Translations under genes and position numbers: made by a program | The notes under the pieces: model-generated | What the model saw: only the letters and a program-made list of their open reading frames with translations | The model's database searches: none | Told to the model about the DNA's origin: nothing | NCBI RefSeq assembly: GCF_007829335.1 | Contig: NZ_VIWO01000009.1 | Span: forward strand, 1-64,000 | Direction: 5' to 3' | Source: Chitinophaga polysaccharea | Lineage (GTDB): Bacteria > Bacteroidota > Bacteroidia > Chitinophagales > Chitinophagaceae | DNA length: 64,000 nt | Shown here: piece by piece, positions 28,629 through 37,573 of the stretch | How positions within the stretch are numbered: the stretch's first letter is position 1 | Layout of the letters: each line of letters starts with the position of its first letter

Positions 28629-31535
28629 ATGTATAGAAAATTCCTCGTTATAGCACTCCTGTCCTTTTTTAGTGTATCGCTTTATGCGCAGCAATCGGAC
28701 AATGAAGATGGTACCTACACCAATCCTGTCATCTGGGCTGACTTCCCGGATAATGATGTGATCCGCGTTGGAGATACCTACTACATGGTAACAACTTCTA
28801 TGTATTTTTTCCCCGGCGTACCCTTATTGCAATCGAAAGACCTGGTGAACTGGACTTATGCTGCCAATGCAGTGCAGCGGTTTAAACAGCATCCCTTTTA
28901 TGATTTAAAAGGAGGGGATAGATATGGAAAGGGGCAATGGGCCAGCAGTATTCGCTACCACAAGGGGAAGTTCTATATACTTTTCCTGACCCTGGATGAG
29001 GGGGGCTTTTTGTGCACCGCATCGAAAGCGGAAGGCCCGTGGGAAATACGCAAGCTGGTAAGGCCCTATTACGACGCCGGACTTTTTTTTGATGATGATG
29101 GCCGTATCTACATTGTTCACGGATATTCCAAATTGTCTGTGACAGAAGTGGATGCTAACCTAGCCCCCCTCAGTAGGGACAGTATTATATTTGACAAAGT
29201 GCAGCGGCCGGGTTTGGAAGGTTCGCATGTTTATAAGAAAGATGGCTATTATTACATTTACGCCACCTATGGAGGTGGAGATGGTTACCAGGTTTGCCTC
29301 AGGTCAAAGAATATCTATGGCCCCTACGAAGAAAAAGTTGTGTTGAAAGACGATATGAATCTCTACGGCAAAGGCGTTCACCAGGGAGCATTGGTTGAAA
29401 CTCCCCTGGGAGAATGGTGGAGTGTCATCTTCCAGGACAGGGTAGGCGTAGGAAGGGTACCCACCCTGCAGCCGGTACAGTGGATAGATGGTTGGCCTGT
29501 GGTGGGAAAGAATGGAAGGGCCGTAGTCACGCACGTTAAACCCCGTATGGAGGCAACGGCGCCGGTAATGGTACTTCCCGGCAGTGATGAGTTTAATGAC
29601 GGTAAACTGGGCATACAATGGGCCTGGAATCATAATCCCGACGACAGCGCCTGGTCTTTAAGTAAGCGGAAAGGATACCTGCGGCTAACTACCGCCGGTG
29701 TTACCACCGGGCTGCTGCATGCGCGAAATTCACTCACACAACGGATATTTGGTCCATTTTCTGACGCCACTACCGCATTGGATATCAGCGGTATGAAAGC
29801 GGGTGATGTAGCAGGGCTGGCCGTTCTGCAGTTGCCCTACGCCTTTATCGGTATCAGGGCGATGGAAGCGGCGAAGTTTATTGTAATGGAACATGCCGGC
29901 AACAGGATAGATAGTATTGCGATAGGGAAGGAGCCCCGGGTATTCTTCAGGGCATCCGTTAACACAGTGAGGAATCAGGCTTATTTTTACTATAGCCTTG
30001 ATAACAGGACATTTATACCCCTGGGAGATACGCTTAATATGGCCTTTGATCTGAAGATGTTTACCGGCAACCGGTTTACATTATTTAACTATGCTACTGT
30101 TCAAACAGGTGGTTATGTTGATGTGGATTGGTTTCACCTCAATACCCGGCAGGGGCCTCCCAATCTCTTTAAAGCCTCCTCGCGAATTGCGGCCGACAGG
30201 TATGACGACATTTACGGCGCCCATGTAGCACCCGGAAACGACAGTAGCGAGCCGGGAGCGCAGGAAATCAGCCATTTGACGGCCGGCGCATGGATCCGGT
30301 TTAACCAGGTGGATTTTGACAGGGAATATAAATACCTGTTATTAAGGGTAGCTCCCCGGGGAGGAGATATCCATATATACCTGGATAGAGATTCATTAAA
30401 CCCCTATGCTACCGTAGCAGTGCCTGAGCAACCGTCGCTGAAATACATGACGGTAAGCGTACCCGTGAAGCCGCTTACCGGCAGGCATCGGCTGACATTT
30501 GCATTTACGGGAAACATACCATCCACAGCACGCTTTAACTGGTTTACTTTCGCCGATAGCAACCAGCAGGCGTATACATCGGTCCCACTGGTATCACATC
30601 TTTATACCGCCGATCCGTCAGCACATCTCTTTAACGGAAAAATATATATTTATCCCTCACACGACACCGCTGCCCCAATGAAAGAAAGTGATAATGGTGA
30701 TCATTTCCAGATGGCTGATTATCACATCTTTTCCATGGACTCCATCGGGGGCAAAGTAACAGACCATGGGGCAGTGCTTCGGGTACAGGATGTGCCATGG
30801 GCAGCTAAACAACTGTGGGCGCCGGATGCGGCCTTTTCAAATGGAACCTATTATTTATATTTTCCTGCGAAGGATAAACAAGGGGTTTTCAGAATAGGCG
30901 TAGCATCTTCGAAGCAGCCGGCCGGCCCGTTTGTGGCGGAAAAGGCGCCCATTGCCGGCAGTTATAGCATCGATCCCTGTGTGTTTAGGGACGACGACGG
31001 TTCCTTTTATTTGTACTTTGGCGGTATCTGGGGAGGGCAATTGCAAAACTGGAATAATAACCGCTATGATGCCACTGCCAGGCTGCGTGGACAGAAGGAC
31101 GTGGCCATTCTTCCCCGTGTAGCAAAACTTTCGCGGGATATGAAAAGCTTTGAAAATGTTCCCCAGGCTATAAAAATAACAGACAGCACCGGCCGCCTGT
31201 ATAACGAGCAGGAGAACGACAAACGTTTTTTTGAAGCGGCCTGGATGCACAAATACAATGGCAAATATTACTTCTCGTACTCAACAGGCGATACGCACAA
31301 TATTGTATATGCAATTGGAGATAGCCCCTATGGCCCCTTTACCTACCAGGGTGTCATTCTGAAGCCAGTTGAAGGCTGGACCAATCATCATTCGATTATT
31401 CAAGTCGGGAATAAGTGGTATTTGTTTTATCATGATACGCAATTGTCAGGTAAAACACACCTGAGAAACATCAAGGTAATGGAGTTGAAGTATAATAGTG
31501 ATGGCACTATCCAAACATTGAGCGCATTCAGGTAA
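28629..31535 (+). CDS. GH43-CBM6-GH43 fusion (xylosidase/arabinofuranosidase)
   Basis: A 968-residue exported protein (signal ending SLYAQ) with two family 43 propellers. Module 1 (about 25-310) has ADFPDNDVIRVGDTYYM, YDAGLFFDDDG and GLEGSHVYKKDG, holding the base Asp, tuning Asp and acid Glu. A DUF1349-like beta-sandwich (about 315-505) and a CBM6-like module (about 510-650) follow. Module 2 (about 660-968) has YTADPSAHLF, YSIDPCVFRDDDG and FFEAAWMHKYNG, again with all three acidic residues. Both halves should be active, and they resemble different GH43 subfamilies (the second like GH43_1 xylosidases). This suggests one protein releasing two kinds of xylan sugar. It forms an operon with the second GH10, 46 bp downstream. 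Confidence 0.9.
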   Translation: MYRKFLVIALLSFFSVSLYAQQSDNEDGTYTNPVIWADFPDNDVIRVGDTYYMVTTSMYFFPGVPLLQSKDLVNWTYAANAVQRFKQHPFYDLKGGDRYGKGQWASSIRYHKGKFYILFLTLDEGGFLCTASKAEGPWEIRKLVRPYYDAGLFFDDDGRIYIVHGYSKLSVTEVDANLAPLSRDSIIFDKVQRPGLEGSHVYKKDGYYYIYATYGGGDGYQVCLRSKNIYGPYEEKVVLKDDMNLYGKGVHQGALVETPLGEWWSVIFQDRVGVGRVPTLQPVQWIDGWPVVGKNGRAVVTHVKPRMEATAPVMVLPGSDEFNDGKLGIQWAWNHNPDDSAWSLSKRKGYLRLTTAGVTTGLLHARNSLTQRIFGPFSDATTALDISGMKAGDVAGLAVLQLPYAFIGIRAMEAAKFIVMEHAGNRIDSIAIGKEPRVFFRASVNTVRNQAYFYYSLDNRTFIPLGDTLNMAFDLKMFTGNRFTLFNYATVQTGGYVDVDWFHLNTRQGPPNLFKASSRIAADRYDDIYGAHVAPGNDSSEPGAQEISHLTAGAWIRFNQVDFDREYKYLLLRVAPRGGDIHIYLDRDSLNPYATVAVPEQPSLKYMTVSVPVKPLTGRHRLTFAFTGNIPSTARFNWFTFADSNQQAYTSVPLVSHLYTADPSAHLFNGKIYIYPSHDTAAPMKESDNGDHFQMADYHIFSMDSIGGKVTDHGAVLRVQDVPWAAKQLWAPDAAFSNGTYYLYFPAKDKQGVFRIGVASSKQPAGPFVAEKAPIAGSYSIDPCVFRDDDGSFYLYFGGIWGGQLQNWNNNRYDATARLRGQKDVAILPRVAKLSRDMKSFENVPQAIKITDSTGRLYNEQENDKRFFEAAWMHKYNGKYYFSYSTGDTHNIVYAIGDSPYGPFTYQGVILKPVEGWTNHHSIIQVGNKWYLFYHDTQLSGKTHLRNIKVMELKYNSDGTIQTLSAFR

Positions 31536-31581
31536 ATGCAGGTAATATCTTTCATAAACAATTAATGAATCAAAATATCAT

Positions 31582-32682
31582 ATGAAGTATCTCAGCCAGG
31601 TTGTTATTATTTTGCTGGTCGTAACCATCAGTCTGTCCTGCGTGGCTTACCGCGCTCATCATGCCGCTTTGCCGGAAGCGCCGGGGCTAAAAGATTATTA
31701 CAGGGATTATTTTCCTATAGGCGTAGCTGTTTCAGCGCGTGCGCTGTATACAGATGAAGCGGGGCTGGTGATCCGGCAATTTAATAGCGTTACCCCGGAA
31801 AATGCCATGAAAATGAGTGTGATCCATCCTGGTGAACAGCAGTATAACTGGAGGGATGCTGATTCTATAGCGGCCTTTGCACGCCGGAATGGGATGAAGC
31901 TGAGAGGGCATACCCTGGTTTGGCATAACCAGGCCCCGGGATGGATCTTTAAAGATGCCAATGGACAGCAGGTATCCAGGGATGCATTGTTGCAACGTTT
32001 GAAAGAGCATATTACGACGGTGGTAAAAAGATATAAGGGAATCGTATATGCCTGGGATGTAGCCAATGAAGTGATCAGCGACCGTAAGGATGAATTTTAC
32101 CGGAACTCTTTGTGGTACCAGATCTGCGGTGAAGAATACATAGAGAAAGCATTTCAGTGGGCACATGAAGCTGACCCTGATGCGCTGTTGTTTTACAATG
32201 ATTACAATGAGATTAGTACAGTGAAACGGGAAAAAATTATCCGTATGCTTAATAGACTGATGAGCAAAGGAGTGCCTGTTCACGGGGTAGGATTGCAGGC
32301 GCATTGGGCCATAAATGAACCATCGGCAAAGCAACTGGATGAAACGATGTCGGATTTTGCTAAACTGGGACTGAAAATACAAATAACTGAATTGGATGTT
32401 TCCGTTTACCGAAAAGAACATGAGATGAGGCAATGGGCTGCAGGCGACAGCGCGATGGCATTTACCGCGGAAAGGGAGCAGCAACAGCTCGAACAATTCC
32501 GCCGCTGTTTCGAATCTTTCCGGCAGTATCGTGATGTCCTGACTGGTGTAACGTTTTGGAATATCTCCGACCGCTATAGCTGGCTTGACAATTTTCCCGT
32601 GCGGGGCAGAAAAGACTATCCATTATTGTTCAACAAAGACCTGCAACCCAAGAAAGCATTCTGGGCGGTGGTTAAGTTTTAA
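31582..32682 (+). CDS. GH10 endo-beta-1,4-xylanase, compact lipoprotein
   Basis: 366 residues with a lipoprotein signal (ISLSC, Cys20) and a single uninterrupted GH10 barrel. Family motifs are GHTLVWHNQAPGW, acid/base Glu163 in WDVANEVISD and nucleophile Glu270 in QITELDVSVY. It has no binding module, unlike the first GH10. By analogy with other xylan PULs it probably acts in the periplasm on imported oligosaccharides, although a lipoprotein on the outer surface is possible. It ends 8 bp from the convergent AraC gene. Confidence 0.92.
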   Translation: MKYLSQVVIILLVVTISLSCVAYRAHHAALPEAPGLKDYYRDYFPIGVAVSARALYTDEAGLVIRQFNSVTPENAMKMSVIHPGEQQYNWRDADSIAAFARRNGMKLRGHTLVWHNQAPGWIFKDANGQQVSRDALLQRLKEHITTVVKRYKGIVYAWDVANEVISDRKDEFYRNSLWYQICGEEYIEKAFQWAHEADPDALLFYNDYNEISTVKREKIIRMLNRLMSKGVPVHGVGLQAHWAINEPSAKQLDETMSDFAKLGLKIQITELDVSVYRKEHEMRQWAAGDSAMAFTAEREQQQLEQFRRCFESFRQYRDVLTGVTFWNISDRYSWLDNFPVRGRKDYPLLFNKDLQPKKAFWAVVKF

Positions 32683-32690
32683 GGGACAGC

Positions 32691-33581
32691 CTAAAATCCA
32701 CCTGTATCCATCTGTTTTCTGTAATTCCCCGGCGACATTCCCGTTATTTTTTTAAAGATTTTAGAGAAGTAAAAAACATTGTCAAAACCTGTTTGCAGGG
32801 CAATTTCGGCAAAGGTCATCTGGGTGGTTAACATCAGGTATTGCGCCCGCTCAATTCTTTTTTCATGTACATATTTAACAGGCCTTTCGCCGGTGTGCTG
32901 ATGAAAAAGGCGTGAGAAGTAATCGGTGTGCAGGTTCACTCTTCTTGCCAGGTAAGCTACCGATAAGTCGCGGTGCAGGTTTAGTTGAATATAACTGATT
33001 ACATTCAGGATTTTAGCCGGCACGTCTTGGGTGTCCATTTGTTTAAAGGTCTCCTGCGTCAGGAAGCGGGATACCAATTGCAGGAGAATGCCATGCGTTT
33101 CTGTGAATGTCGACATGCTTTGGCGGTTATTGAGCTCCTGGTACTCCTTGTAGAAAATATTTTTTTCATATACCCGGGGATTGTCAGAGCGGTTAATGCC
33201 CCGCCCGGGGTTTATTTCCAATAGCCTCCTGAAGTTCAGGATATCCATTTCAGTCGCTTTTACCTTCGCAATGGACCTGTTATTTTCAAACAGGGAAATA
33301 CCATCCGACGACTCCTCAAAAAACTGGACAAAGTATTGGCTGAGATAGTCCGGGCAGATCAGGTTGCACAAGGTGAAACTCGGTATAATATATAGAAATC
33401 CGGGCTCAAGCCTGACCTTATTTGAGGCGTCCCAGATTTCTCCTGCCCCCGCATCGATATAATATATCCTGAAATACGGACTGATCACATTTTTATAGTT
33501 CCACCTGGAATCAAGCTTTACATGGTCAACGTTCAATAAGGTGAATGTTTGTTTTAGTGCTCTTTTAATCATGCGGTACAA
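32691..33581 (-). CDS. AraC-family transcriptional regulator
   Basis: 296 residues. The N-terminal half is a cupin-like ligand domain (IYYIDAGAGEIWDASNKVRL). The C-terminal ~100 residues contain the two helix-turn-helix motifs (LSVAYLARRVNLHTDYFSRL and MTFAEIALQTGFDNVFYFSK, then TGMSPGNYRK). It is divergent from the GH29 fucosidase operon with 225 bp between the starts. The most likely role is sugar-responsive control of that operon; it could also act on the xylan genes. Separate from the HTCS proteins, it lacks any kinase or membrane part. Confidence 0.88.
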   Translation of the reverse strand: MYRMIKRALKQTFTLLNVDHVKLDSRWNYKNVISPYFRIYYIDAGAGEIWDASNKVRLEPGFLYIIPSFTLCNLICPDYLSQYFVQFFEESSDGISLFENNRSIAKVKATEMDILNFRRLLEINPGRGINRSDNPRVYEKNIFYKEYQELNNRQSMSTFTETHGILLQLVSRFLTQETFKQMDTQDVPAKILNVISYIQLNLHRDLSVAYLARRVNLHTDYFSRLFHQHTGERPVKYVHEKRIERAQYLMLTTQMTFAEIALQTGFDNVFYFSKIFKKITGMSPGNYRKQMDTGGF

Positions 33582-33680
33582 TTAATTAACAATATGGCCA
33601 CGTCCTTCCAGTGTTACGATTTTGACACAGCAATAATAGGCAAATAGTCGGTTTTGTATAAAAGAAAGTCCTATTAAGCC

Positions 33681-33712
33681 AAATATTGGGTAAATATTTC
33701 GGAGTAAGTTTG
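33681..33712 (+). promoter_or_regulatory. Promoter of the fucosidase operon with an inverted repeat
   Basis: TAAGTTTG at 33705-33712 is an exact TAnnTTTG -7 box, and a TTG at 33686-33688 could serve as the upstream element. A perfect 7-bp inverted repeat (AAATATT at 33681-33687, AATATTT at 33693-33699) overlaps the upstream element. It is a candidate operator for the divergent AraC protein or for a repressor. Confidence 0.5.
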
Positions 33713-33806
33713 ATTTATCAATTACTAGTTGCCATCATAGGCTTCCCGCTACGCTGAAAAGCAGGTGATGTCCCGCTTATAGGGAGAGCCGGTAAAATTA
33801 AATTCC

Positions 33807-35456
33807 ATGAAAAGAAGAACGTTAATAAAAGGCTTAGCTACAGGCTTATCATCCTTATACCTATCCAATCTTTATGCACACGGTTTATTGAGAACCCCAT
33901 CAATTCCGCGTATGGCGCCAGGGCCATTTCAACCTAGCTGGGAGTCGCTGGAGCAGTACCAGGTACCCGACTGGTTCCGTGATGCAAAATTTGGTATCTG
34001 GGCGCATTGGGGACCTCAATGTCAGCCGGAACGGGGCGACTGGTATGCCCGTGGTATGTACCAGGAGGGAAGTGACCAATATAAATATCATATCCAGAAA
34101 TATGGCCACCCGTCAAAGTTTGGCTTTAAGGAGGTAATAAATGACTGGAAGGCAGAGAATTGGCATCCGGAAGAGCTGGTGGCTTTATACAAAAAGGCCG
34201 GGGCTAGATATTTTATGGCGATGGCCAATCACCACGATAATTTTGACCTCTACGATAGTAAATACCATCGCTGGAATGCGACTAAGCTGGGCCCTAAAAA
34301 AGACCTCATCGGGGGCTGGGCAAAAGCAGCCAAAGCGCAGGGCTTGCCCTTTGGCGTATCGGTGCATGCGTCGCATGCCTGGTCGTGGTATGAGGTGGCG
34401 CAGCGTTCCGATAAAAGCGGGTCATATGCAGGTATTCCCTACGATGGTAAATTGACCGCATCCGATGGCCATAATGCCTGGTGGAGTGGCTATGATCCGC
34501 AGGAACTATATGCCCAAAATCATGCATTGAGCAAGGATAGCCTGAATGATGGCAGTATGGGAGAGCACTGGGATTGGGGAAATGGGGCAAGCATACCTGA
34601 CAAGGCCTATTGCGATAAATTTTTAAACCGGACTATTGAACTCATCGATAAGTACGGCCCTGAACTTGTTTATTTTGACGATAGCGCGCTGCCGCTTTGG
34701 CCGGTAAGTGATGCAGGTCTGAAGATAGCGGCACACTTTTACAATACCAGTATCAAAAAGCACGGAAAGTTGCAGGCTGCCTTGTTCGCTAAAGTACTCA
34801 ACGAGCAGCAACGTAAATGTATGATATGGGATATTGAACGGGGACAAAGTAACGAGATAGAACCGCTGCCCTGGCAAACGGATACTTGTATCGGAGGCTG
34901 GCACTACGATCGCCGTTTGTTTGATAACAAAAGATATAAAAGTGCTAAAACAGTTATACATACCCTGGCAGACGTGGTAAGCAAGAATGGCAACCTGTTG
35001 CTGAATATTCCCGTACGTGGCGATGGTACTATTGATAGCGAAGAACGTAACGTTGTTGAACAGATAGCGGCGTGGATGCAGATCAATAGTGAAGCGATCT
35101 ACGGCACACGTCCCTGGAAAGTATTCGGAGAGGGACCTGCAATGGAGGCAACAGTAGCTTTGAGTGCCCAGGGCTTTAACGAAGGAAAAGGTAAACCATT
35201 TGTGGCGGAGGATATTCGTTTTACAACAAAGGGTAAAATACTTTATGCGGTCATGTTGGGATGGCCGGCAAATAATGCCGCGTTGGTGAAGACCCTGGCT
35301 ACAAATAACCAGGCAGGACCAATCAGCCGGGTAAGCCTGCTGGGAAACGGCCAATTGAAATTTCAGCAAACATCCGAGGGCCTCAAAGTACAATTGCCGG
35401 AACAAGCGCCTTGCAAAGAGGCGTTCGTGTTGAAGATTGAAGGGGCCATTGTCTAA
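33807..35456 (+). CDS. GH29 alpha-L-fucosidase
   Basis: 549 residues that remove alpha-linked L-fucose, probably from fucosylated xyloglucan side chains. The N-terminus MKRRTLIKGLATGLSSL has a twin-arginine-like pattern, so export by Tat is possible. GH29 features are WFRDAKFGIWAHWGPQC, MANHHDNFDLYDSKY (the His-His pocket) and ELVYFDDSALPLWP. Asp291 in the last motif is the expected nucleophile. A short C-terminal beta-sandwich follows (about 430-549). It heads an operon with an aldo/keto reductase and a mutarotase that fit fucose metabolism. Confidence 0.88.
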   Translation: MKRRTLIKGLATGLSSLYLSNLYAHGLLRTPSIPRMAPGPFQPSWESLEQYQVPDWFRDAKFGIWAHWGPQCQPERGDWYARGMYQEGSDQYKYHIQKYGHPSKFGFKEVINDWKAENWHPEELVALYKKAGARYFMAMANHHDNFDLYDSKYHRWNATKLGPKKDLIGGWAKAAKAQGLPFGVSVHASHAWSWYEVAQRSDKSGSYAGIPYDGKLTASDGHNAWWSGYDPQELYAQNHALSKDSLNDGSMGEHWDWGNGASIPDKAYCDKFLNRTIELIDKYGPELVYFDDSALPLWPVSDAGLKIAAHFYNTSIKKHGKLQAALFAKVLNEQQRKCMIWDIERGQSNEIEPLPWQTDTCIGGWHYDRRLFDNKRYKSAKTVIHTLADVVSKNGNLLLNIPVRGDGTIDSEERNVVEQIAAWMQINSEAIYGTRPWKVFGEGPAMEATVALSAQGFNEGKGKPFVAEDIRFTTKGKILYAVMLGWPANNAALVKTLATNNQAGPISRVSLLGNGQLKFQQTSEGLKVQLPEQAPCKEAFVLKIEGAIV

Positions 35457-35512
35457 ACAGGGTAAAGGCCATCGCATAAAGAAAAAAATATCGGTTTCAA
35501 TGATGCTGTAGT

Positions 35513-36529
35513 ATGGATAAAATTACATGGCCAAAGGTCATCTTTGGTACAAGCGGGTTGGGAAATTTATATGTAGCACTGCCAGATGAGATGAAACTAT
35601 CTATTGTGGACGAATGTATAAAGCATTCGCCGGGGACAGTGATGTTTGATTCGGCCGGTAAGTATGGAGCAGGGCTGGCGCTGGAAGCGCTGGGGCGTAG
35701 TTTGGAACAGTTGAAAGTCGATCCCTCACAGGTGCTGATCAGCAATAAACTGGGCTGGTTACGAATGGAGTTAAAAACGCCCGAGCCTACTTTTGAACCT
35801 GGCATATGGCAAAATCTTGAACATGATGCTGTTCAGAAAATAAGCTACGACGGTATCCTGGAATGTTATGAACAGGGAAACCAGTTATTAGGAAGTTATC
35901 ATGCCGCACTGGTATCCGTACATGACCCTGATGAATACCTGGCGGCGTCCGGGAATGAGCAGGAATATCAGCAACGTTACCTGGATATATTGGATGCCTA
36001 CCGGGCTTTACGCGAACTAAAACAGGCGGGCAAAGTCAAGTCCATTGGAGTGGGAGCAAAAGATTGGCGAATCATAACCCGCATAGCTGGTGATGTAAAG
36101 CTGGATTGGGTAATGATTGCCAATAGTATGACGATTCATAGTCATCCTGCCGAATTGGTGGATTTTATGCTAAAGCTGGAGCAGCAGGGTGTCACTATTA
36201 TCAATTCGTCTGTTTTTAATGGCGGATTTTTAACTGGATCTGCTTACTACAACTATCGGTTAACAGATCCGGTAAAAGACAAGGCCTTATATCATTGGCG
36301 GCTGCAGTTTAACCAGCTATGTGTTGATTATAATATAAAACCGGTAGAGGCATGTGTCATTTTTGGTCTGCATGCGCCCGGGGTAAGCAGTATCGCTTTG
36401 AATACCACGCAGGCGGCCAGGGTGGCGCAAAATCTGGCATTGCCCTATTCCATGATCCCGGATGGATTTTGGAAAGAAATGGAGAATAGAGGATTGATTG
36501 ACCCCGCTTATGCTTCCAGCTATTTGTAA
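35513..36529 (+). CDS. Aldo/keto reductase, probable L-fucose dehydrogenase (D-threo-aldose 1-dehydrogenase type)
   Basis: 338-residue cytoplasmic protein with the (beta/alpha)8 aldo/keto reductase fold. The start GTSGLGNLY, the catalytic Tyr in FDSAGKYGAG, Lys in LISNKLG and His in VSVHDPDEYL are all present. Among aldo/keto reductases it resembles D-threo-aldose 1-dehydrogenases, which oxidise L-fucose to its lactone using NAD(P). Location between a fucosidase and a mutarotase supports that role. Later steps (lactonase, fuconate dehydratase) are not in the window. Confidence 0.82.
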   Translation: MDKITWPKVIFGTSGLGNLYVALPDEMKLSIVDECIKHSPGTVMFDSAGKYGAGLALEALGRSLEQLKVDPSQVLISNKLGWLRMELKTPEPTFEPGIWQNLEHDAVQKISYDGILECYEQGNQLLGSYHAALVSVHDPDEYLAASGNEQEYQQRYLDILDAYRALRELKQAGKVKSIGVGAKDWRIITRIAGDVKLDWVMIANSMTIHSHPAELVDFMLKLEQQGVTIINSSVFNGGFLTGSAYYNYRLTDPVKDKALYHWRLQFNQLCVDYNIKPVEACVIFGLHAPGVSSIALNTTQAARVAQNLALPYSMIPDGFWKEMENRGLIDPAYASSYL

Positions 36530-36880
36530 ATGATGAATGATATGATGAAAAGACACTGTTTAGCCCTTGATCTGAAAGATGATCCAAGGCTGATTGAAGA
36601 ATATGAATATTGGCATAAAGCAGAAAATGGGTGGCCGGAAGTAAGAAAGAGTATCCTTGATGCAGGAATTGTTGAAATGGAGATTTACAGAACAGGTAAC
36701 CGCTTAATGATGATTATGGAAACAAATGATCAGTATAATGAGAGGGCGAAAGCGGCATCGGATGCAGCAAATTCTAAGGTACAGGAGTGGGAGCAATTAA
36801 TGTGGAAATTCCAGCAACCATTGCCCTGGGCAAAGGAAGGAGAGAAATGGGTATTAATGGAACAGATTTTTCAATTGTAA
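36530..36880 (+). CDS. L-rhamnose mutarotase-family protein (probable fucose mutarotase)
   Basis: 116-residue ferredoxin-like protein of the rhamnose mutarotase family. Seen are HCLALDLKDDPRLIEEYEYWH near the N-terminus and VEMEIYRTGNRLMMIMET in the middle. The family interconverts anomers of 6-deoxy-hexoses. The start codon directly abuts the stop of the reductase gene, with ATG 36545 as an alternative start. Coupled with GH29 and the dehydrogenase it should supply the right anomer of L-fucose. Xylan and xyloglucan contain no rhamnose, so fucose is favoured. Confidence 0.85.
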   Translation: MMNDMMKRHCLALDLKDDPRLIEEYEYWHKAENGWPEVRKSILDAGIVEMEIYRTGNRLMMIMETNDQYNERAKAASDAANSKVQEWEQLMWKFQQPLPWAKEGEKWVLMEQIFQL

Positions 36881-36885
36881 CATGG

Positions 36886-36923
36886 ATAACGGCAATAATC
36901 AGCATAGTGGTTATTGCCGTTAT
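36886..36923 (+). terminator. Hairpin after the fucose operon
   Basis: A perfect 13-bp inverted repeat (ATAACGGCAATAA at 36886-36898, complement at 36911-36923) with a 12-nt loop, starting 5 bp after the mutarotase stop. No T-run follows, so it is a hairpin-type 3' end rather than a classical terminator. It also abuts the end of the GH5 relic on the other strand. Confidence 0.55.
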
Positions 36924-37472
36924 TATGAATGAGGCAATGCGCTATTGTTTAATTGGAGCGATACTCCAAATGCCAGCCGGTTTTTAGTTGCGGCGGATTT
37001 TATGGATCCCCAGTAGCAAAACATTTTACCCCACGTCTCGTCTGTTGTCAAACCGCAAAATTGCCAGGGTGCGTAATAATGGACTTCCACCATGATAGTC
37101 CTTGTATAATAAGACTGCGGGAACTATTATTTCCACCGGTGGCGCGAACCGCATTTATAAAAGTCTGGTGGTAAGATAATAAAACAGACATCCCTGTTGC
37201 ATCGCTGACCGCCGGCTCATTGGCGCTGGCAAAAAGGAGCCGTTCATTATAGTTTTTAAAATAATTGGCAATCTGCGCCCAAAGTGCTATTTGGCCAATG
37301 GTGACGGGCGTTGGAAGAATATTTACCGAACTCCTGACTTTAGGGGGATTTGTTGTAATAAAGTTTATGTGTTATATTGACACTTAAATAGGCTCGGCAA
37401 CGGCAAGCCTTTTGGGTTAGGCACGCAAAACAAGACAGGCTGTAAGCCAGGCAACAATATAGATGTTTTCAT
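36923..37472 (-). pseudogene. Decayed GH5 endoglucanase (xyloglucanase-like) gene
   Basis: On the minus strand, ATG 37472 opens a signal-peptide-like MKTSILLPGLQPVLFCVPNP. The frame then decays, and from about 37371 another frame encodes ALWAQIANYFK, LLFASANEPAV, SYHQTFINAVRATGG and LIIQG. Over 65 residues 37 match the intact GH5 at 56131-57591, including the acid/base NEP motif. A deletion of about 20 codons plus a frameshift near 37094 leads into a third frame (MVEVHYYAPWQFCG, TWGKMFCYWG) that ends at a TAA (36923-36925). The BACON domain, the start of the barrel and the nucleophile region are missing. The promoter upstream is still recognisable. This is a dead paralogue. Confidence 0.85.
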
Positions 37473-37505
37473 AACGAGGCAAGTTGACTACGTGGAATAA
37501 TATTT

Positions 37506-37573
37506 TAAAGTTATTTAGTCTGACTCATACCAAAGGGTATGAAATAGGTCGGATTGGGGTATGGAATGTTACA
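37506..37573 (-). promoter_or_regulatory. HTCS-2-type promoter of the GH5 relic
   Basis: Read leftward from 37573: TGTAACATT, then a weak second half-site, a CCC block at positions 37-39 and a -7-like TAACTTTA beginning exactly at position 61 (37513). These positions match the GH31, GH74 and 49.7-kb promoters. The relic's ATG (37472) is about 41 bp after the -7 start. The site lies inside the upstream region of HTCS-2 on the other strand, so it might now serve autoregulation. Confidence 0.6.

Noticed and set aside
36876..36883. TGTAACAT just at the mutarotase stop codon, resembling the operator half-site
   Set aside because: No second half-site and no TAnnTTT-like box 60 bp downstream; it overlaps coding sequence, so it is probably chance.
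36787..37174. Two short plus-strand open frames over and after the mutarotase end
   Set aside because: No recognisable similarity; the minus strand of the same DNA carries the GH5 relic, which explains the sequence.
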